DNA of 64,000 bases from Symsagittifera roscoffensis (taxonomy: Eukaryota; Xenacoelomorpha; Acoela; Convolutidae), in assembly GCF_963678635.1 (NCBI RefSeq), contig NC_087065.1:52891858-52955857 (forward strand), read 5' to 3'. The position numbers were made by a program, and so were the translations under genes. Positions within the stretch are counted from its first letter, which is position 1. Every line of letters starts with the position of its first letter. Positions 57,550-64,000 of this stretch are shown here, piece after piece. A model generated the notes under the pieces. That model saw nothing but the letters and a program-made list of their open reading frames with translations. It did no database searches and was not told where the DNA came from.

Positions 57550-58631
57550 CAAGCATTACCTCCGGTGGTAGTGGGGGGTGCATCAACTTTTTCCAATCTA
57601 AGCACGCCTGTTTGGCGTTTTCAGATTTAGGTTGTTCGATGAACTAGTCGTTGCTAAGGTGTGCTTGGTTTTCTCACCAGGTTGACTTCGAATGGGGTTA
57701 TTTTTGTGACTCCGCGTGGAGTTTTTCTCAACGTTTTTATAACTTCAGTGACATCTGATGCAAGGATAAATGGTGTGTTATTTTTGTCTTTTCACATTTC
57801 TCCAAAGTAGCGTTTCAAATTTTGTATCATGCTTTTGTCTACACCTATGGATCTGCGATCGTCTACGGGTGCGAGTAAAAGTTTTATGTATCGTCTACGA
57901 AATATAACTAATGACTTACCTGCGGTTTTGTTTGATACAACTTTTGCCGTCGGGAATTCTGATCATTCGTCCACGGCAACTAAAATGTATGCGTCCCTAT
58001 TCAATTCATCTGGCAAAGGCCCAGCAAAATCTAACTGTGACTTCTCGTTGGATTCTACTACCGGATCCATCTGGAATGGTTGTGTTTTCCCTAATGCTGG
58101 TTTCAAATTTTTACATTTTTTTGTGCCGTGTCGCCAGTTTTGAGCCATTTGTACGATGGTCCGTTGTATATGGGGAAACCAGATATGTTCACACAGATCT
58201 AACATCGTGGCAGCTCCGCGGTGTGTCAAATGCAAGCTGTCGGGGATTGTGTGTCGCAGTTGAGGTATTATGATTCGCTCGTCTATCAGGATGCAGTCTC
58301 TCTTTCTGACGAAATTCACGATCCGTTTGATATTCCGATCTTTTCGGGTGGCTGCGGCTATAAAGCTGACTCCCATCACTTTCTGTAAGTTTTCTCTGCA
58401 TACCGTTGTATCCTCTTCCGCCTCTGTATAATTCACGCGATCCACCGTGACCATAACGTTTGCCAGTAACAATTCGTGGCTGGCTTCAAGTTTTTGGCCT
58501 AGATTGTTTACTCCGTATAGGGCAGTCATCGTCGGTCCAATCTTCACTGGGGTCATATTCTCTTCATGGTGGTATGCAGGGTCCACCCTGATTACGCAAT
58601 ACTCGTATTGCTCAATGACTTCGACTGTCAA
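57550..58631 (-). pseudogene. Gypsy integrase: zinc-binding domain and start of catalytic core
   Basis: The main frame is 57963-58631. LRHTIPDSLHLTHRGAATML, then WFPHIQRTI, then a degraded Cys pair (HGTKKCKNLKP) form the H2C2-type region. LDFAGPLPDELN and AYILVAVDE open the core with its first Asp. Further core fragments (LRKTPRGVTKITPFEVN) occur near 57650-57700 beyond frameshifts. A broken copy with the same N-terminal part follows at 59395-59994. Confidence 0.8.
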
Positions 58632-59424
58632 TTCCGTATGGGCCTCGACCTTGTGCTGGCTCTTGAATTCTGTTGCCTGATCTTGCGACTCTCTTCACTC
58701 CGTTTGTGTTTGTGACATTGTTGATTTTGGTTTCTTGGGTTTTTCAGTTTTTTCGTCGTTGTATCCCAGTGAGCTTCTTCGGTTGATTTTCTCTTTTCAT
58801 TTTGTCCATCTTTGGAGCTGGTAGGTTTGTCAGTGAAGAAAATGTCTAGGAATTGTCTTTATGATCCCCAAGTGCCGTGTACTTCAGGTTGTAGACTGCT
58901 CTGACTATTCGCTGTTACTGTTTGGTGAACGACGTCCAACATTCATACGTTGTCGTTCTGCGGTGTTATCTTGGATCGGATAAGCTATCCTCTCTATCCG
59001 ATTCACCTCTCCAAATGATTTCGGTATTTCTACCTCGCAGTGTTTAGGGGTGTTTGTTGTTAATTCCTACACCTCTCGCTCTGGCACTGTCCAATATGAA
59101 ACCGCCTTTGAATCCCTTGTAGTCATTGCTCCGTCTCATTTTTGCTCCTTCCTCAGATTTATTATTTTTGGTTTGATTTTTGTAGTAAATTTTGTGGTCC
59201 TCATATTTCCGAGTGGATATTTTGTCGACTGATTGTGTGTATTTAGTTCTGAATGACCGCTTTCGGTTTGCCTGGAATGTTTCAAGTAAACTGGAGATTT
59301 CAATGGTCTTGTTAGTTTTCTTGCATTTTCCGGGCGCTTTCTGATCAGTTGATTTGGTGCTCGTTTTTGATCGGCCAACTTGTTGAGAATGAGGTTAAAA
59401 AAACGAGTTAATTGATGACACAAC
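58062..59424. repeat. Internal tandem duplication of Gypsy element, unit 1
   Basis: 1363 bp, nearly identical to 59425-60796. It begins CCGGATCCATCTGGAATGG and ends GAGTTAATTGATGACACAA. It spans the integrase zinc-binding region and sequence upstream of it. Confidence 0.92.
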
Positions 59425-59994
59425 CGGATCCATCTGGAATGGTTGTGTTTTCCCTAATGCTGGTTTCAAATTTTTACATTTTTTTGTGCCGTGTCGCCAG
59501 TTTTGAGCCATTTGTACGATGGTCCGTTGTATATGGGGAAACCAGATATGTTCACACAGATCTAACATCCTGGCAGCTCCGCGGTGTGTCAAATGCAAGC
59601 TGTCGGGGATTGTGTGTCGCAGTTGAGGTATTATGATTCGCTCGTCTATCAGGATGCAGTCTCTCTTTCTGACGAAATTCACGATCCGTTTGATATTCCG
59701 ATCTTTTCGGGTGGCTGCGGCTATAAAGCTGACTCCCATCACTTTCTGTAAGTTTTCTCTGCATAGCGTTGTATCCTCTTCTGCCTCTGTATAATTCACG
59801 CGATCCACCGTGACCATAACGTTTGCCAGTAACAATTCGTGGCTGGCTTCAAGTTTTTGGCCTAGATTGTTTACTCCGTATATGGCAGTCATCGTCGGTC
59901 CAATCTTCACTGGGGTCATATTCTCTTCATGGTGGTATGCAGGGTCCACCCTGATTACGCAATACTCGTATTGCTCAATGACTTCGACTGTCAA
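59395..59994 (-). pseudogene. Duplicated integrase N-terminal fragment
   Basis: Same protein as the first two thirds of the 57963-58631 frame, then cut at the duplication junction, after which the frame soon stops. It cannot encode a catalytic core. Confidence 0.8.
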
Positions 59995-60796
59995 TTCCGT
60001 ATGGGCCTCGACTTTGTGCTGGCTCTTGAATTCTGTTGCCTGATCTTGCGACTCTCTTCACTCCGTTTGTGTTTGTGACATTGTTGATTTTGGTTTCTTG
60101 GGTTTTTCAGTTTTTTCGTCGTTGTATCCCAGTGAGCTTCTTCGGTTGATTTTCTCTTTTCATTTTGTCCATCTTTGGAGCTGGTAGGTTTGTCAGTGAA
60201 GAAAATGTCTAGGAATTGTCTTTATGATCCCCAAGTGCCGTGTACTTCAGGTTGTAGACTGCTCTGCCTATTCGATGTTACTTTTTGGTGAACGACGTCC
60301 AAAGTTCATACGTTGTCGTTCTGCGGTGTTATCTTGGATCGGATAAGCTATCCTCTCTATCCGATTCACCTCTCCAAATGATTTCGGTATTTCTACCTCG
60401 CAGTGTTTAGGGCTGTTTGTTGTTAATTCCTCCACCTCTCGCTCTGGCACTGTCCAATATGAAACCGCCTTTGAATCCCTTGTAGTCATTGCTCCGTCTC
60501 ATTTTTGCTCCTTCCTCAGATTTATCAGATTTATGATTTTTGGTTTGATTTTTGTAGTAAATTTTGTGGTCCTCATATTTCCGAGTGGATATTTTATCGA
60601 CCGATTGTGTGTATTTAGTTCTGAATGACCGCTTTCGGTTTGCCTGGAATGTTTCAAGTAAACTGGAGATTTCAATGGTCTTGTTAGTTTTCTTGCATTT
60701 TCCGGGCGCTTTCTGATCAGTTGATTTGGTGCTCGTTTTTGATCGGCCAACTTGTTGAGAATGAGGTTAAAAAAAACGAGTTAATTGATGACACAA
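59425..60796. repeat. Internal tandem duplication of Gypsy element, unit 2
   Basis: Partner of 58062-59424, with a few substitutions and small indels (an extra A run and an extra CAGATTTAT). The junction truncates its integrase frame after FQMDPVV, so only unit 1's side continues into the catalytic core. Confidence 0.92.
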
Positions 60797-61074
60797 CAAA
60801 TTTCTTATCATACTAGTTGAGGGGGTAATGCTAATCCTACCAGATTTTTCTACATATAGTCAATTAATCCCATTTTGTTCCCGCCAAATGTTTGATGTCA
60901 AAATTGAATGAGATTGGTCTATCATTCCACCCAGTGAGCCTGTTTTGGCTGGTTTTTGATCTTTCACTTCCGCTTTGTGCGCTGATTAAGCCCCGTGCTC
61001 TGTAAAATTTTTCCCGTTTATGTAATATTTAAAGTGTTCGATTGCCCACACGACCCCTAGCGATTCTAGTTCAT

Positions 61075-61270
61075 TTACTAATACTTTTCTTTTAGTGAAA
61101 CTAATAACCTCGAGGCGTAAGCAATTGCTACCCACCCCTTTTTTGTGAGTTGCTCTAGCTCTGCTCCTACACTAAATGTCGATGCATCGCAGACCACACG
61201 GGTCTCTAGGTTTTGGTTGAAATCTTTGTTTTCGGTCATTTTAGATACTAATTTTAACACTTGTTGAAAT
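61075..61270 (-). pseudogene. Gypsy RNase H fragment
   Basis: RVVCDASTFSVGAELEQL and KKGWVAIAYASRLLVSLKEK match the start of Ty3/Gypsy RNase H by pattern: the CDAS with catalytic Asp, the GA-LEQ turn, and the IAYASR-L-EKY strand. The rest of the domain is interrupted by stops. Confidence 0.8.
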
Positions 61271-61299
61271 GCGGTTGTATGTTCTGCTTTCCAAAAAAA

Positions 61300-62150
61300 A
61301 CGTTATGAGTTTGTCTGTGTTTTATAAGCAGTGGCCCTAATGCTGACGATGTTCATGCTAAGTTTGGCATGTATCTCGTGCGGTGGTGTATTGAACCCAC
61401 AAACTCTTTGGTTGTTTGAATGTTTTAGGTGGTGTTTTTTTTACTTCTGTTTTTCAGATTAATGGCCTTGTCTCCTCGCTATTCATAATGTAGCCAAGCC
61501 ATTCTACCAGCCTACATGCAAAATAAAACTTGTCCAGTGATATTGCCAGGTTTTCTATATCTGCTTTGTTAAGGACTTTATTTAATGTTACTTTTGTTCT
61601 TCTTTTGTTCCAATTAATATATCGCCTATGTATGTGTATGTGTTTTTGCAGTTTGTAAACGTGAGATCTGTGAGGCCATAGAAAACTGTTTGCGCTTGGT
61701 TGCTTCAGTTGTATTACCTCCTACGAGACTGAAATTGCATTGTTTTCTTGTTTTTCGATCAAGAGGGATTTGTGCATCAGCGTATCGTAGGTCATGTGTT
61801 GAGAAAAAGGTTCGTGTTCCTTGTCTTTCATTTTGATAATTTCTGCGGTTTTACTGAGCAGTTATTCGATGTTAGGCACCTGGTATTGTTTTTTCTGTGA
61901 ATGCAAGTGTTAACTCTCTTTGAATAAAGTGCCAATTTTACTGTTTGATCCTTTTTTTACCATTATCACAATTGGATTGATGAATTGTTTGTAGGAACAT
62001 TCCTCATGATATGCTTCTGGTCTATCAATTTGTCTAATTCCTTCTCTACTCTCTACTCATTTCTCTAGGTGTACTGGTACGCACCTTCCTTTTTCTTGTA
62101 TCGGAGTGACATCCTTCGTGAATTGTATTCACAGTACGATACTTTTTGAT
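61300..62150 (-). pseudogene. Gypsy reverse transcriptase region, inactivated
   Basis: In several frames: EECSYKQFINPIVIMVKKGS (about 61945-62005), STHDLRYADAQIPLD with RKQCNFSLVGG (about 61690-61790), and TYTYIGDILIGTKEEQK (about 61600-61650). In the last, the active-site YxDD reads Y-I-G-D, so a catalytic Asp is lost. Confidence 0.75.
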
Positions 62151-62198
62151 TTTGCAATTCTTACGCATAGTTGTTGAAAATTGTTTTTCACCCATTGT

Positions 62199-62590
62199 TT
62201 TATCTCTGGGTCTGTTTTCTTTTTATTGGTTTTTGAGAAATTTGACTGTGTTTCGGTTTGTCTTGGACCAGTCTTATGCCGATATGTGGCAGAGGGTTTC
62301 GTCCAATAATGTTCGCTTTTGGGTCATCAACAATGATGAACAGGGGTGACCGTATGAACCAATCCCCGATTCTATTGCAAAGATCAGTCGTCTTTTTGCA
62401 ATGGATCTGTTTTCTTTTTATTGTTTTTGAAAATTTGACTTTGTTTCGTTTTGTCTTGGACCAATCTTATGCCGATATGTGGCAGAAGGTTTCGTCCAAT
62501 AATGTTCGCTTTTGGGTCATCAACAATGATGAACAGGGCTGACCGTATGAACCAATCCCCGATTCTATTGCAAAGATCAGTCGTCCTTTT
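62199..62590. repeat. 194-bp tandem duplication within Gypsy pol
   Basis: TCTTATGCCGATATGTGGCA with about 80 following bases occurs at 62268 and again at 62462, and the preceding TCTGTTTTCTTTTTATT is repeated too. The copies differ at several sites. Confidence 0.85.
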
Positions 62591-62819
62591 GCAAAATTGT
62601 ATTTGCAGTTACAAAATGCTAGGTTTTTAGCCGCGTCCTCCGGTGAGATGTACTTGATTATTGCTTCTGTAATTGATTATCTCTTCCCAGCCGTCTGTTG
62701 ATGTTAATTTTTCGTATGCCACTCGATAATTTTCTCCCTTCTCGATGAAACCTTCTTCTTCTTCACCACTTTGATTTCTACTCGTTTCCTGCATTAGTCA
62801 ACATTTCTCGACTAACATA

Positions 62820-62930
62820 CTTTTGCAAAACGTTAAAATGTTCTCGTTTGGCACAATTTGTGTAAGCTTTGTCTTTTGTGGGGCATGATTGTAGATGGTT
62901 TGGCCCAAATTGTCGCCACAATTGGTTCTG
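62820..62930 (-). pseudogene. Possible Gag zinc knuckle
   Basis: The minus strand reads FGPNHLQSCPTKDKAYTNCA, then KREHF. This follows the H-x4-C...C-x-K-x-GHF spacing of Gypsy Gag zinc knuckles, with some Cys replaced. Confidence 0.5.
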
Positions 62931-63099
62931 ACCTCCTTACTGGTTTTGATTACCTCTTGAGTTTAGTTTCCTCTCGGGATACTTGTCTGCTTCTCAAGTA
63001 TCCCCGGCATCTTTGTTTGTTTTGGTACCAACCTTGCCAGCGGGGCGGTTTGTAGGCCATTGGTTCTTGTTTGATCATTGTTGATTTTGATGGTCCGAT

Positions 63100-63857
63100 T
63101 GGGTTTGTTTTCATTGTTTTACTGTGTTATATTCCTTTCTCTCTTCTGATTGCAATCTCGTATGCGTCTTGGGGGATCTGGTTTAAGCTAAAAAAAACTC
63201 CTGCTAATTTTTCATTTGGACAGTAAACATATCTCAAACATGCTCTTCTTATCGATCTCCGCAATAGTCGCGTGATGCTTATTCTACTAGATCGGCATGA
63301 AATTGTTCTAATGATTCGTTGTTTCTTTGCTTTTGGCAAATGAAATTGTAACGTTCGAATGCGATAATTCTTGTCATAATAAAGATATCTTCTAGTGCTT
63401 TCACGATTTCTTTCGTTGTCACTGGTTGTAAGTCAAGATCGGGTCTGTTCTGCAGGAGTTCGCGTTGGCCTTTGGCCCCGAGACATAGAAATATGTAGCT
63501 CCTCACTTTTGCATCTGCCTCGTCCCATGCAAATGCATTGCACGGAACTCCTTTTTGTCTGGCCTTGATTACTTTATTTTTCCATGTTAATTTTTTTCTC
63601 TTGGTTGCGGATATCCCGGTTACGTTTCTGTGCTTCCGTTTCACGTTTAATGTCTATCTCATACGTTGGCTCTGTTGGTTCGATATTCGCTGGCTTTTCT
63701 CGAAGTAAATTTCGTACTTCTAACACCCGTCTTTGGCAAAAACAGCCATCTCCATCATGACTGCCCACTTGGATCATTCTACTGAGGGCTCTGCTGATTC
63801 TTTTTGCCAGAACGGCAAGATAATCAACGGGATTTTATATCCTGCTGGCTGTGCCAT
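63100..63857 (-). pseudogene. Gypsy gag, frameshifted
   Basis: The ATG at 63857-63855 uses the last base of the LTR and opens MAQPAGYKIPLIILPFWQKE, then meets a stop. Other frames carry on (63574-63777, then 63279-63644). They include FAWDEADAKVRSYIFLCLGA and YNFICQKQRNNESLEQFHAD, the F...R-Q...ESL-QF pattern of retrotransposon Gag. The end (QDAYEIAIRREKGI) is in a third frame. Confidence 0.75.
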
Positions 63858-64000
63858 GTCATACCTCTGTGTATGAGTAATTCTAGTCCTCACAGATAGG
63901 TAAACTAACTCAAGATAGGCTCGCTAATAATAGAAAAAACAACTGAATTTAACAAGTATTCTTTTGCTCTGAGAGTTCATGCTCTCTGATCACAGATCAT
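63857..64000 (-). mobile_element. 5' LTR of Gypsy element, partial
   Basis: The 144 bases before the gag start correspond to the 3' part of the LTR at 55931-56164, ending ACAGAGGTATGACA. The sequence right after it, TGGCACAGCCAGC, occupies the primer-binding-site position. I did not match it to a tRNA. The rest of this LTR is outside the window. Confidence 0.8.

Larger units (their letters stand above)
55931..64000 (-). mobile_element. Ty3/Gypsy LTR retrotransposon, degenerate, cut by the window end
   Basis: On the minus strand the order is: 5' LTR (partial), gag, zinc-knuckle region, RT, RNase H, integrase, C-terminal region, polypurine tract, 3' LTR. This Gag-RT-RH-IN order defines Ty3/Gypsy. 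Stops and frameshifts break every gene and a 1.36-kb internal tandem duplication splits the integrase region. The internal part is about 7.7 kb including the duplication. The target duplication cannot be checked because the far LTR end is outside the window. Confidence 0.88.

Noticed and set aside
57829-58273. Plus-strand frames of 104 and 120 codons
   Set aside because: Antisense to the Gypsy integrase; no independent protein features.
1-64000. CRISPR arrays, bacterial operons or phage genes
   Set aside because: Repeats are satellite, SINE or MITE in nature, coding sequence is split by introns, and no ribosome-binding-site pattern exists.

Overview
The window looks like AT-rich nuclear DNA from an invertebrate animal. 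Open frames are short and broken by GT-AG introns. The introns are long and full of decayed retrotransposons, MITEs, tRNA-derived SINEs and microsatellites, and nothing resembles an operon. No lineage is fixed by the sequence. CAGGGGCGGATC-type hAT ends and tRNA-like SINEs are widespread in cnidarians, molluscs and tunicates.

Two host genes can be assembled with exon phases that agree throughout. (1) On the + strand, seven exons from about 2253 to 12876 encode a seven-transmembrane, class-A-GPCR-like orphan receptor; its 5' end lies left of the window. Its introns hold a hAT MITE (3685-4079), a 1-kb AATCAT microsatellite (4374-5400), and an antisense LINE (8270-11223). Two related MITEs (11397-11620, 12113-12304) flank exon 6, and the last intron appears to be of the rare GC-AG type. 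(2) On the - strand, an EXD3/Mut-7-like exonuclease gene runs from 55439 down to 43029: a DEDDy exonuclease exon, then Mut7-C (PIN-like plus zinc ribbon) exons. Its last two exons are repeated about 6.5 kb downstream by a recent segmental tandem duplication (33403-39508 and 39845-46015). The junction carries a 336-bp piece of a MULE transposon that resides in the same gene at 47.6 kb. The 5' exons of this gene lie beyond the window.

The 12.9-23.9 kb region has no recognisable host gene: two LINE fragments (14.4-15.8 kb minus, 17.1-17.7 kb plus), a field of hAT-like MITEs sharing GGCTCTTTTCC ends (18.4-20.9 kb), G-tracts, and a tRNA-derived SINE (22.48-22.81 kb).

From 23.9 to 32.5 kb there is an unidentified composite. 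Two direct repeats of about 2.6 and 3.1 kb flank a 3-kb A/C-rich segment with several broken protein-like frames, and an inverted piece of the repeat sits at its right end. This is the best candidate for an undescribed element.

From 55931 to the window end lies a Ty3/Gypsy LTR retrotransposon on the - strand, probably in an EXD3 intron. Its 3' LTR, polypurine tract, gag, RT, RNase H, integrase and start of the 5' LTR are visible. It is degenerate and carries an internal 1.36-kb tandem duplication of the integrase region.
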